From Gracilariopsis chorda (lineage: Eukaryota; Rhodophyta; Florideophyceae; Gracilariales; Gracilariaceae), in the NCBI GenBank assembly GCA_003194525.1, contig NBIV01000207.1, positions 62,001 to 126,000 of the forward strand: DNA of 64,000 nt, written 5' to 3'. Position 1 is the stretch's first letter, and every line of letters begins with the position of its first letter. A program made the position numbers and the translations under genes. The notes beneath the pieces are model-generated. The model had not been told where the DNA came from. It made no database searches and saw only the letters and a program-made list of their open reading frames with translations. Of the stretch, positions 1-9,697 are shown piece by piece.

Positions 1-50
1 CCTGGGACGAAACTTTATCTAACATAATCTTTGAGCCATTCTGCGTATGT

Positions 51-720
51 CTAAGACGCGGAATCCATTCTTACTTTTGCATCAACGTTGAAGCAGACCC
101 TATTGTCACTGTTCGCATCACGAATGGACATGAGAACTTTACAGATCAGCATACATTCGCGTTGCTTTGGTGCCTGAAAAGCAGATGTGTAGGCAAGCCT
201 ATTACGCAAAGCTTTCGTGTTGATAGGGATTTGATATTTCTTTTCCAGGAAAACGACGATATCTCTGAGCTGTATATGTAGATCTGCTTTCATTTCAAGA
301 GCTTTTTCCAGAAGCTTTGGTAACAAGTGAGTTACCATATTCTTCAAGTTTGGACCGTGATTATGACACCCATCTCTCATTTCGCACAGATAAACTTTCA
401 CCATTTCGTCAGACCCACTTCGTCTCGAAACACCAATTCTTGTCCTTATGATGCTAAGAAAAGGACTCTTTGGGTCCCTTTTGTTCTCCACGCATCTCAG
501 ATATGCCTTCTTCAAAATTCTCTCCCCCTCAACAACACAAACATCAATGCCATTATCGCATATACTTTTACGATGTATGGAGTGGCTATTCCGAAGAGTT
601 GGGTTATCGTAATCAGAGTCTTAGGCAAGAATATCATAACCGAAACAGTCGCCGATAAACAAATCTCTTTCAACACGCGTAGACCTCCAGCGTTCTCCTG
701 AACCGTAGATATAAACGACT
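51..720 (-). pseudogene. MULE/FAR1-like transposase N-terminal fragment (decayed)
   Basis: On the minus strand an open frame reads through 515-51. The same frame extends upstream to about 720 with one in-frame TAA near 630. The translation has a Cys/His pattern (LRC about 10 residues into the 515-51 frame, later YLCEMRDGCHNHG) followed by a helical lysine- and leucine-rich segment. This resembles the FAR1/WRKY-GCM1 DNA-binding domain at the N terminus of Mutator-like transposases. The DDE catalytic part would lie to the left, outside the window. The stop codon and the missing catalytic core indicate a relic. The assignment rests on pattern only; an unrelated zinc-binding protein is possible. 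Confidence 0.35.
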
Positions 721-909
721 GAACAGCCTCACAGAAGAGCGTTTCGGTGTCACCAGAATCTACAAAATCTTCCCACTCTGCTGTGCCGTCTTCTTTTACT
801 GAATCATCTGAATGCTCTATTGTTCTGTCACTTTTTTCCAAATTCTCTGTGCCAATCGTCCTGGTTTCTTCATTAACGGGGTATAATGTATTGGAAAGCT
901 CTTTGAACT

Positions 910-1242
910 CTACAGAGACTTTCCGCTCTTCATTTGATTCCGTACTAAACCTGCCATCATTGAGATTGGCATTTTCCCACCCTCATTCTCTCCTTCAAGT
1001 GATATTTTGGTCTTCGCACTACTTGAAGCAAGTGAAGCTATCGTTCCCTTCTTTCTCATATTAAAAGGTATTAGTGTCCTTTCTAACATATGCCAAAGTT
1101 CAGAGAAGCCCTCCACATTCCTGTCCTGTTTTGATAAATTCAAATGGCTACGGATAGAGCCCAATACCGTATTGTACCTCTCAATGCTCAGATCATCACA
1201 TCTTGGTTCTATTTCATGGCTATGAGAACCAGAATACGACAT
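910..1242 (-). other. Unrecognised open frame, 110 codons
   Basis: A 110-codon frame on the minus strand begins MSYSGSHSHEIEPRC and is rich in Ser, Lys and Met, with no recognisable motif. It lies upstream of the MULE-like relic on the same strand and could be a decayed part of the same unit or chance. I see no promoter or splice signal linking them. Confidence 0.15.
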
Positions 1243-2417
1243 AGACCACTGCTTCCCAGCTACCGGCAGCTTTGCGATAATACAGCTTCGACAAGACAGT
1301 TGAGGTTTGTGTCTTATGCATCGAAAGCGAGCCGTGACTAGTGTTGTCTATAGCACACAGCTCCAAGAGATTACACGAAATCGATGGACTCCATAATTCT
1401 GCCCAGCAGGGCTGAGCTTGTAAATGAAGTATGACAGATCTGAAACCCTGTTGCAGCGATGATCAACGCTGTTGTCAGTATTACAAGTTTACCTCAGTTA
1501 TGTGGATGATTTTATGTCAATTTGTCTGGCTGTTCGGCCATATTAGTTGAGATTTGCTACAGAACAATTGAGTTCTTGGATAAACTCCTTAGCAACAAAT
1601 TTAGTGTCAACAAACCTAATACGTCTGCTATGATGGAACGCGGACGAATCCTTCTTAGGTTCTTTGCTGTAACAAATACCTCACTTGTTCAAAACCCTTC
1701 TCAGTTTTTCCGCACGCTCTTGTCACTTACCCGCTGTTGCTAAAAGACTTCTTTCCATTCCATTAAATCCACTCAAAACCAAATCGTTCACCGTTAATTC
1801 TGCTTCTGGCTGAGAGAGTTTGAAGTCATTTCCTGAATCAGCTTTCATGAAGATACTCTGGTTCTGTTTTTTCAGCCTTTGCATAACACGATCTTTCTAG
1901 CTCTCATATTGAAGAATGACCATGTTTCCTTCAGAGACGTTGCCCCTACAGTTCTTCTCTGAGGCAAGGATTATTTTCAGCACGTAAGGCTTTGCAGACC
2001 TCTACCTGTACAAGTCGGTAAATTAGTTGTCGTACCCATAGGCAAAAATGCTAGGAGGTAGGTGATCAGTGTTTCCACTAAATGTAGTAAACCCGGCTAT
2101 GACGTAAGCACCGCAGTTGTGGGAATATTCCCGTCTCTTAAAGCCAAAATATCCAACAGGTAATTCTTCTCGGAGGCCCTCCACTATACTTTAGACCTAG
2201 AGAAGATATGATTAGACAGGCTTTGGAAGAACAACAAGACATATTGAGGACATTTCCATCCAAGGCTATCACCGAAAAACAAGGTTCTCCTCTCCACAAT
2301 TTTCAGTGATTTTTAAAACCCTTTTTCCAGCAATGAGTGCCCAATGATTTCCTCTGATATTCAAGGGAGTAGCTACCGTAGAAATTTCTGAGTTCCCTTC
2401 ATACATCCGCCGTTGAA
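1243..2417. other. No recognised gene
   Basis: Only short scattered open frames with no recognisable domains. The stretch ends at the ACGAG target site of the gypsy element. Confidence 0.5.
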
Positions 2418-2422
2418 ACGAG
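2418..2422. repeat. Target-site duplication, left copy (ACGAG)
   Basis: ACGAG directly precedes the 5' LTR and matches the five bases following the 3' LTR at 9693-9697. Confidence 0.9.
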
Positions 2423-2592
2423 TGTAGAGGCTGTCCACGTGGACGGACTTGGCTGGCGCGTATGGCACGCCAGCCTTTATGAAGACGTCTGATTGGCCCT
2501 CCAGCGATCTCGCTGGAGGGCAAGAGTCAATAAAAGCCAGCCCCTCCCCTCTTCCCATCCGAAGGGGGATGCAAGCCACTTTGTTGCTTTCA
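2423..2592 (+). repeat. 5' LTR of the first gypsy element
   Basis: A 170-bp terminal repeat, TG...CA. It contains three successive dyad symmetries: palindrome GTCCACGTGGAC (2433-2444), stem GGCTGGCG/CGCCAGCC (2451-2475), and stem CCCTCCAGCG/CGCTGGAGGG with an ATCT loop (2497-2520). An AATAAAAG box at about 2529 could act as TATA-like element or poly(A) signal. The LTR is very short, so U3, R and U5 must be compact. Confidence 0.95.
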
Positions 2593-2611
2593 TGGTACTC
2601 TCGAGGAGGGA
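2593..2611 (+). promoter_or_regulatory. Candidate primer-binding site
   Basis: The sequence directly after the 5' LTR begins TGGTACTCTCGAGG. TGG is the usual complement of a tRNA CCA end, and the position abutting the LTR is correct. The cognate tRNA was not identified. Confidence 0.6.
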
Positions 2612-2624
2612 CCTTTTCAGAACG

Positions 2625-5600
2625 ATGTCGTCGTCTTCAGCAATTGTGTTCAATGGTTAACCTGACTCGGATGTAGTCAAGTTCTTCTTTTTCTTTGACA
2701 ATGTTGTCGCGAAAGGTACTAATGATTCGGAAAAAGCAACGCAACTCCTGCCGTGTTTGACAGGAAAGGCGTTTGAATTCTATTACGAAACCTACGCGTA
2801 TGAAGGACAGTTAATTGAAGAAGCATATGACTACGCTGCTGTGAAGCAAGCTATGATCGAAGAATTTTCTGAAGTGGTTAGTCAGGAAGAGTATATACGA
2901 AGAGCCATGAACTGCAAGCTCCGTCCGTTGGACATGGCTAGTTCTCTGACAGATATAGATGGCGCTTTTAAGAAAGCTAACTTCAACAATGAAGCTAAGT
3001 TTGGATTGCTGAGAAATGCAGTCATGGAACATATGGACCTGGCTCAATACTTGTTGTTAAGAGGTGCAAGCGATTACGAATCGCTCAAGCGTACCATTCT
3101 GGACTATGTTCGTTGCCGAGAAACTTTCAGTGAAGCCTACATTGGAAAAGGGAAAGGAGGAGAAGGTAAGCGACCTCACACTATGAGGATTCTCCGTCGC
3201 CCCGAACAAACGGTGGAGTCATTGGAGAACAAGGTAGATGATCTCACCTCTCAGATAGCGGAACTCACCCTCTTGGTTAAGAAGAAACAAACTTCGACTG
3301 AGGAGAACAATGTTCGTGTCTGTTCATTCTGCCACAAGCCAGGACATGGAGCGAACCGCTGTGACAAGAATCCCCACCGGAATACCAGATGACCACGGTG
3401 TGGGAAGATGGGACACTCAGAAACTACGTGTTGGTCAAAGCCCCAGATGCTACAGCCCGCCGTCGCTGCCAATGACACACATATGAAAACAGAAGGAGAC
3501 ACTCTGAAAGACTCAGGAAAGGATAAAGAGTACACAGTGGGAATAGTGACTGAAGAAGTCGAAGAAGAAGAGACTGTCAATGCTACGAAGAGAGATGCTG
3601 AGGGCAGGGCGCTGCCGAAACAGCTAAAGACAGGAAGATTGGCTGTGAGAGAGTTACTCAACCCTCAGCCGGGTCCAGTCATTGACCTTACGAAGGGCCT
3701 ACCAAGTCAGAAGAAGGCCAAGCCTAAATCCCGCAAGCCGGCCCGGAAGAAGGCCCAGAAGGCCCAAAAACATGGAATTTCAGACTTCGTAGGACGGTAC
3801 AATGTTCTCGTTGAGTTGGCAAAAGCTTCATGTGGGCTCACATTTGGCCAGCTGCTCCGTGGAGATGCCGAAGAAGCAAAAAGACAGATTCAAAAACTGT
3901 TTGTGAAGAATGCTAGAAGTCAAAAGGTTGCTATCGCGCATAGGCCTGGAAATATCAGAAGACTAAAAGTGGTGAAGTTGAAGCTATTCGAAACTAGAGT
4001 TAACGCATTGCTGGACTCAGGAGCGGTTCCAAACCTTCTCTCCACTTCTCTGATGGAAGAACTTACGATCTCACCGGAAGCGACGACGAGGAAGATTAAA
4101 GTCGCTGATGGAAGCTCTAGTGTAGTACGAGGTGTCGTCAGAGACGTACCTGTGCTGTTTGGTGAGTCCAAGACCCTTTTAAGCTTTTTAGTTGTTGATG
4201 ACCCACCAGTGGATGTGATTATCGGTTCCCCAACCTTAGAGAATATTCAGGCCTGCATCGACATGGGAAATCATACAGTGACTGTGACTATAGAAGAGAA
4301 AGAATCCATATTAGATCTAGAGTATGATGAACGTATCCCCGATATGGAAGGTTCCGAGACCGATAGTGAGGATTTCACCTCAGACTCAGAGATATACCCA
4401 GCGTCTTCCAGTTCGGAAATTGATGACGATAAAGAGCTTGTCGTGGCTCTTGCGAAGGAGATCGAATCTCACCCAATAACGAATTCTGAGAGCGATCGGG
4501 AAGAAACCATCCCCCTGCTCTTAGAAGAAGATGAAGATAGTGATATTGAAGAAGGGGAGCTACATGTGCTGAACCTGACCGAAGAGGAAGAAGACCTAAA
4601 ATCGGCATTGCTCGCGACAAAGGTCAAGCATCTCTCGGAGCGGGCACAGAGGCAGCTCTCTACGACCCTTATAGACTCAAAGGCCATTGCTTGGTCCCCG
4701 GAGGACCTCAGACCTGCTGATGTCCCTGTGAAGCACTCTTTTGAGCTAAAGGATCCAGGACCTTTAACTTTTCGGGCAAGACGTCTCCCACCGCGACATA
4801 ATGACTTGGTAAAGAATGAGATTGACAAAATGCTTCGTACAGGAATCATTACGCCAGCAAACTCTGCCTGGTCTTTCCCTATTGTAATCGCGACAAAGAA
4901 ATATGGAAGCCCGAGATTTTGCGTGGACTGCCGTGCATTGAATGCCAAAATGAAGTCCGATCGTTCGCCATGACCTCGCATAGAAGAAGTGTTCGATGAT
5001 CTTCGTGGATCCTCACCATTCACAACTCTAGACTTGTTTTCAGGGTATTGGCAGGTGAAGATAGCCGAGGAGTGCAAAGAGATGACGACTTTCATCTGCA
5101 GATTCTGTAAATTTAAATTTGAAGTCATGCCATTCGGATTGATGAATGCACCTGCCACATTTCAAAGAATGATGGACGCCGTACTGAAAGACTTATCTTT
5201 CGTTCGTGTCTACTTGGATGACGTTGTCATTTACTCCAACAATATAGAAGATCATCTTATGCATTGCAAAAGAGTTATTGGCAGAATTGCCTCACATGGA
5301 CTGAAGATTAAACTGGCTAAGTGTAGTTTTGGGCAGCCTCAGGTGAAGCTCTTAGGACATATCATCGATAAGACGGGAGTTGCGACGGACCCGGAAAAGA
5401 TCAAAGCTATACAGGAAGCTCCATGTCCAACCTCCGCGACGGAACTAAGAAGTTTCTTAGGACTGGCCAGGTATTATCGACTGTTCATACCCAGGTTCGC
5501 TGAAGCATCTGCTGCCGTGCATGAAGCCACGTCAACTAAGAAAACATGGCTCTGGACACCAGAAATGGAAGATGCTTTCCTAAGTCTCAAAGCAAAGTTA

Positions 5601-7283
5601 ATGAAACCCGCCGTTCTAGGATTTCCTGACTTTAATGAACCCTTCATAGTTGAAACTGATGCATCCAGTGTTTCCCTAGGGGCAGTACTTTCTCAGAAGA
5701 AGGAGGGCAAACTACATCCTATACAGTTTGCCAGTCGTACGATGACAGCCGCCGAGAGACGTTATTCAGCCTGCGAACGCGAGGCATTAGCGGTCATCTT
5801 TGCGTTGAAGAAGTTTCGTGTTTACTTGCTATCCTCCCTCCAATTTACACTCATTACTGATCATCAGGCCTTGCAGTATGCATTTAGAAAACGAGATATC
5901 CATGGGAGACTGGCAAGATGGATTGATTTTCTTTCGGAATATGAATTTGAGATAAAGTACAGGCCAGGAGCAAGTAACCGTGTTGCAGACTACTTGTCGC
6001 GTATTGAAGTATCTGGGGAAGAGGAGACCAATGCAGTAGTACTAGTAGTTTCCTCAGAAAGACTGATATTCGAAGCCTTAGAGCAATTCCTTGTTGATAC
6101 AGGGAACTACATCTTGGGGTTGACATTGGAGACTAAGGATCCCCTCGAGCGTCGCAAGATTAAGAGGAACGCAAAGAATTATATGGTGTGGAATGAAAGA
6201 CTCTTCCGTAGAACTAAGAAAGGACCTCTAGTAATACCAGAAGTAAGGAACCGACTACAGATCTTAAGAAGTTTTCATGATGATATTGGACACTGGGACG
6301 TTAGTAGTACCAAGCAATTTGTGCTTGAGCGTTACTGGTGGCCAGAGGTATACAAGCATGTTACGGAGTATGTAAGCAGTTGTGGTGGATGCCAGTCAGC
6401 AAAGAATATTCCGACGTATCGAACTACGCTCCGATACCCCTTGACGGGCCTATTTCATAGGTTTTCTATCGATTTTGCAGGACCTCTACCCACGACAGTT
6501 CGGAAGAATAGATTCATGTTGGTAGGAGTAGAGCATGTAACAGGTTGGCCGATTGCGAAAGCTACACCGACATCAACCGCCAAGGAAGTGATTGAATTTC
6601 TAAAAGATTAAATCGTGACCCCATTCGGCCCGCCTTGCACCGTGGTCTCTGATAATGCTACTAGTTTTACTGCAAAAACTCTGTCAGAATTCAACAACCA
6701 CCATGGCATCACCTGGAAAACGGTGATGGCATATGCACCAATGTCGAACGGCAGAGCTGAACGGATGATTGGCATTCTAAAGAAGTCCATGACGAAGAGC
6801 ATCTTAGACTGCCAAGAGCCTTGGGACGAAGTTCTACAGAAGGTACTGTATGGATATAGGCGCCGTCATCTAAGAAATGGACCTTCTCCATTTGAATTGC
6901 TGTATGGTGTTCCCCCACGCATGTCGCAAGATGACCCATCCGCTCTCGTCCTAAGCGGGGGCGACTTACATCGTGGGGTGGAATTAGAGTCTGCCTTGCG
7001 TCACAGAGCCACGCGAGCCCTGAAGCACGCAAACTCCCAGCAAGCTGCTAAGGATAAAGTCTTTCATGTAGGAAACGAAGTCCTAGTAGCTCGAGGAGCA
7101 AGTATGAACAAGGCCAAGAAATGGCCCCCATTTACATCCAAGTTCTATGGTCCTTGTACGATCATTAGAGCTAAGCATCCTGCTTATACTCTAAGTTCAA
7201 GGCATGGAAAGATAAGCAGGAGTCCTATCCACGCTCGACGCCTGGTCCCATATGTAAGAAGACCAACAATTCTAGAGAATTGA
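2625..7283 (+). pseudogene. gag-pol polyprotein with four in-frame stops (Ty3/gypsy)
   Basis: One continuous frame from ATG 2625 to the TGA at 7281-7283, interrupted by stops at 2658 (TAA), 3390 (TGA), 4971 (TGA) and 6609 (TAA), with no frameshift. Visible domains in order: gag; a CCHC zinc knuckle (3321-3362); a second knuckle whose first Cys codon is now the TGA at 3390; aspartic protease LLDSGAVPN (about 4012); reverse transcriptase with YLDD (5212-5223); RNase H with ETDASS (about 5653); integrase with HHCC zinc site (about 6272-6400) and the D, D, E residues in IDFAG, SDNAT and GRAER. The 6609 stop splits the integrase catalytic core between the first and second Asp. A single-ORF gag-pol is a known gypsy arrangement. 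As it stands this copy cannot make full polyprotein without readthrough. Confidence 0.93.
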
Positions 7284-7459
7284 AAGGAAGATGAATACGC
7301 ATGAGTAATTGGCTAAACAAATATAGTATAAAACCTTGATATATGGTCGTAGGAAAGCAGATGCACGTATGCAATTTGTGGGCAGTTTATTGAATCTATG
7401 CATAGGGGTTGAAAGACTAGCCCTTAATGAAGAACCTAATCGAGGACTATAACTTCCTC
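7284..7459. other. Spacer between pol and the antisense ORF
   Basis: AT-rich spacer of 176 bp between the pol stop and the antisense ORF stop, which face each other. It probably holds the 3' end signals of the antisense transcript; none can be assigned with certainty. Confidence 0.3.
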
Positions 7460-8680
7460 CTAGTGATGTGACGCATGCCTACGGCGACGCTTAGTGTGGT
7501 TATCATTGTGATGACGTGGAAGTTTAGAAGAACCACGGGGAGTCAAGACTAGTTGCCGGATTTCGGTAACTTCAAGGAACTCAGAACCACTACCAACGCA
7601 TCTCTGCAGTGAATGTGGGCAAAGTACCAATCTGTATGGCTCCATACAATCAAGTATATGACCATGATCAGTATCGATTGCCAAAGTGTGGTAGACACCC
7701 CCAGTTCCATGCAGGGTAAGAAGATAGACACCAGCAGGAAGATAAACAACATCTGTGAGACGAATCGAGTGACCATGTCCATGAACCCTTTGAAGGTTTG
7801 CATCACGCTGAGAAAGGTGTTTTTGTAAATCACGGAGGTCTCGAATCCGAGGCGCGGGGATACCAAACTGCTCAAAAGCATTCTGATAACCTCGGAACCT
7901 TTCCCAGTAATCATGACAAACAGAAGCGTGGAGGGCATGCAACCCATTGCATAACGCTGCGGGGAGACATAAACCAGTCTCGTCCCGGAAGCGAATGGGC
8001 TGCACGTGAGATAGCTCGTAATCCCTAAGGCTGGGATTGGGCTCTCGAGAACGGCCAGTAGACATTCGTAAATAGCGTCCTGGGTTCTTGAAGCACCACT
8101 CGTCCACCTCGGAAATTGCCATGATTCGATTATCCGTGCCAAACCTAAAGTTTCCAGATTCGGTCACGGAATGAAACATCGATGCGTTGGAAGGAGTACC
8201 GAATATGCGAAGGGTATACAGATCAATGGCGTGTTCGCGCTGAGTAGCTTCGTCCACACCATAGTAGTATCCATGTTTGAATACTATTTTCTCAATTACC
8301 CAAGAGTACCCCTCAAGTGTGCTATAGTCGACGTTGTCCTTCACGGAAAGCGTCAGCCCTAAACGGTAGATATCATTGAAAGAGAGCTCTTCCCATGGGA
8401 AGTCTTCAAAGAACATAAGAATATGCGGGCCTAGAAGTTGCCAGAACTCTTCTCTCGTGAACTGACCTTCGGCGCCGTTGGAGCAACGTATGACAAATTG
8501 ACGTAGCCCTACCCGGCCGTCCAGAATCTTCACCTTCTCCACATCACCACGTCGAGAAAACCTCAAGAGAAGATTATCTCTAGGGTTAAATGGAATAGCT
8601 TTTATGCTTTTCGTTCCAATGTGATGATATGGAGGGGCTTCGCATACCGTCTTCTTAGCGGTGGGCTTTGTACGAGCCAT
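7460..8680 (-). CDS. Antisense ORF: H3-tail-like N terminus, chromodomain-like region, papain-like Cys/His/Asp pattern
   Basis: An uninterrupted 406-codon ORF runs antisense to gag-pol inside the gypsy element. Residues 1-11 read MARTKPTAKKT, close to the histone H3 tail (ARTK then TA then KT), with an initiator Met that could be removed to expose ARTK. Residues 47-92 (VEKVKILDGRV ... QFVIRC ... FFEDF) resemble a chromodomain in layout. Residues 233-245 (DETGLC then LPAALCN) look like a catalytic-Cys helix; His331 in HTLAID and Asp344 in HILDC would complete a papain-fold triad (C238/H331/D344), as in OTU or related peptidases. The C terminus (390-406) is His/Arg rich and may be a nuclear signal. 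No domain is certain without profile searches. The ORF is intact while gag-pol carries four stops. Antisense ORFs between pol and the 3' LTR are known in some plant gypsy elements, but I do not know one with this content. Confidence 0.75.
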   Translation of the reverse strand: MARTKPTAKKTVCEAPPYHHIGTKSIKAIPFNPRDNLLLRFSRRGDVEKVKILDGRVGLRQFVIRCSNGAEGQFTREEFWQLLGPHILMFFEDFPWEELSFNDIYRLGLTLSVKDNVDYSTLEGYSWVIEKIVFKHGYYYGVDEATQREHAIDLYTLRIFGTPSNASMFHSVTESGNFRFGTDNRIMAISEVDEWCFKNPGRYLRMSTGRSREPNPSLRDYELSHVQPIRFRDETGLCLPAALCNGLHALHASVCHDYWERFRGYQNAFEQFGIPAPRIRDLRDLQKHLSQRDANLQRVHGHGHSIRLTDVVYLPAGVYLLTLHGTGGVYHTLAIDTDHGHILDCMEPYRLVLCPHSLQRCVGSGSEFLEVTEIRQLVLTPRGSSKLPRHHNDNHTKRRRRHASHH

Positions 8681-8800
8681 TTTGGTTCTCTTGGTTACTT
8701 TAATACTACAAGTCAGCTTGTATTAAGAGTATACTAGGGGACTTAAACCCCACTTTAGTACGTCTCAATTAATGCAAACGTGTCTTACAGTGAGCTTACA
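8681..8800 (-). promoter_or_regulatory. Presumed promoter of the antisense ORF
   Basis: On the minus strand the AT-rich 120 bp before the ATG hold an AGTATACTCT box and several TTAA motifs. This is the only AT-rich island between the ORF and the GC-rich repeats, so a promoter here is plausible. There is no direct proof. Confidence 0.3.
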
Positions 8801-8939
8801 GTAACATTTATTAACCAGGACAAGTAACCGCTAGACGAAGTAACCGTTTCTGAAGCCTTGTTCAAGAAGATGTGTACGCTAACCCCAATGCTATGCCGAA
8901 AGGTGGTGGCGTAGAGCGCAGGGTGGAAACAGGAGTGGC

Positions 8940-9440
8940 GCAAAGCGCAAAGCGCAGAGCGCAGAGCGCAAGGCAGTGCGGGTCGGATCGCAAAGCGCAG
9001 AGCGCAGAGCGCAGAGCGCAAGGCAGTGCGGGTCGGAGCGCAGAGCGCAGAGCGCAGAGCGCAGAGCGCAGAGCGCAGAGCGCAGAGCGCAGAGCGCAAG
9101 GCAGTGCGGGTCGGAGCGCAGAGCACAGAGCGCAGAGCGCAAGGCAGTGCAGGGCGTGTTGGAGCAGGCAGAGCGAAAATGGCGCGTCGGGGCGTGGCGG
9201 AGCAGGCAGTGCAGGGCGTGGTGGAGCAGGCAGAGCGAAAATGGCGCGTCGGGGCGTGGCGGAGCAGGCAGTGCAGGGCGTGGTGGAGCAGGCAGAGCGA
9301 AAATGGCGCGTCGGGGCGTGGCGGAGCAGGCAGTGCAGGGCGTGGTGGAGCAGGCAGTGCGAAGATGGCGCGTCGGGGCGCGGCGAAGCAGGCAGTGCGA
9401 AGATGGCGCGTTGGGGCGAGGCGAGGACGCAAAATGATGT
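8940..9440. repeat. GC-rich compound tandem repeats inside the gypsy element
   Basis: Two nested repeat types. From about 8940 to 9145 a 7-bp unit GCAGAGC recurs in runs (the longest, about 9038-9097, has eight or nine copies), separated by GGCAGTGCGGGTCGG spacers. From about 9145 to 9405 a 62-bp unit containing ATGGCGCGTCGGGGCG repeats with exact spacing (9181, 9243, 9305, 9367), ending in a partial 38-bp unit. The block leaves long frames open on both strands because 7 bp x 3 reads as a 7-residue repeat; these are not genes. It lies between the 3' LTR and the antisense ORF promoter. Confidence 0.9.
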
Positions 9441-9504
9441 CGGAATGACGGGAGAGAAGAGGAAAGCAAGAGAAAAAAGTACGCTGATATAGCCGCCCGT
9501 GGCG

Positions 9505-9522
9505 GCGGCTTGGGAGGCGGAC
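9505..9522 (+). promoter_or_regulatory. Candidate polypurine tract
   Basis: The purine-rich GGCTTGGGAGGCGGAC directly abuts the 3' LTR start, the expected place for plus-strand priming. Two pyrimidine interruptions make it an imperfect tract. Confidence 0.5.
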
Positions 9523-9692
9523 TGTAGAGGCTGTCCACGTGGACGGACTTGGCTGGCGCGTATGGCACGCCAGCCTTTATGAAGACGTCTGATTGGCCCT
9601 CCAGCGATCTTGCTGGAGGGCCAGAGTCAATAAAAGCCAGCCCTTTCCCCTTTCCCATCCGAAGGGGGAGGCAAGCCGCTTTCTTGCTTTCA
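9523..9692 (+). repeat. 3' LTR of the first gypsy element
   Basis: A 170-bp copy of the 5' LTR with nine substitutions, one of which (C to T at 9611) breaks the third hairpin stem. ACGAG follows at 9693-9697. Confidence 0.95.
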
Positions 9693-9697
9693 ACGAG

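Larger units (their letters stand above)
2423..9692 (+). mobile_element. Complete Ty3/gypsy LTR retrotransposon with an antisense ORF
   Basis: Two direct 170-bp repeats (2423-2592 and 9523-9692), each beginning TG and ending CA, bound 6.9 kb of internal sequence. The same 5 bp, ACGAG, lies outside both ends (2418-2422 and 9693-9697), as expected for a target-site duplication. A primer-binding-type TGG start follows the 5' LTR and a purine-rich tract precedes the 3' LTR. Domain order is gag, protease, RT, RNase H, integrase, which defines Ty3/gypsy (Metaviridae). The LTRs differ at 9 of 170 positions by my count, all in the 3' half, so the insertion is not recent. Non-canonical cargo between pol and the 3' LTR is an antisense ORF (7460-8680) and a GC-rich tandem-repeat block. 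Confidence 0.95.

Noticed and set aside
2811..5158. Minus-strand frames opposite gag-pol (for example 4469-5158)
   Set aside because: They lie opposite strongly supported gag-pol domains and show no motif.
7549..8142. 197-codon minus-strand frame
   Set aside because: A shadow of the 406-codon antisense ORF in another frame, without coherent motifs.
8940..9145. CRISPR-like interpretation of the repeat-and-spacer blocks
   Set aside because: Spacers are themselves identical and units are too short; this is a eukaryotic minisatellite inside a retroelement.
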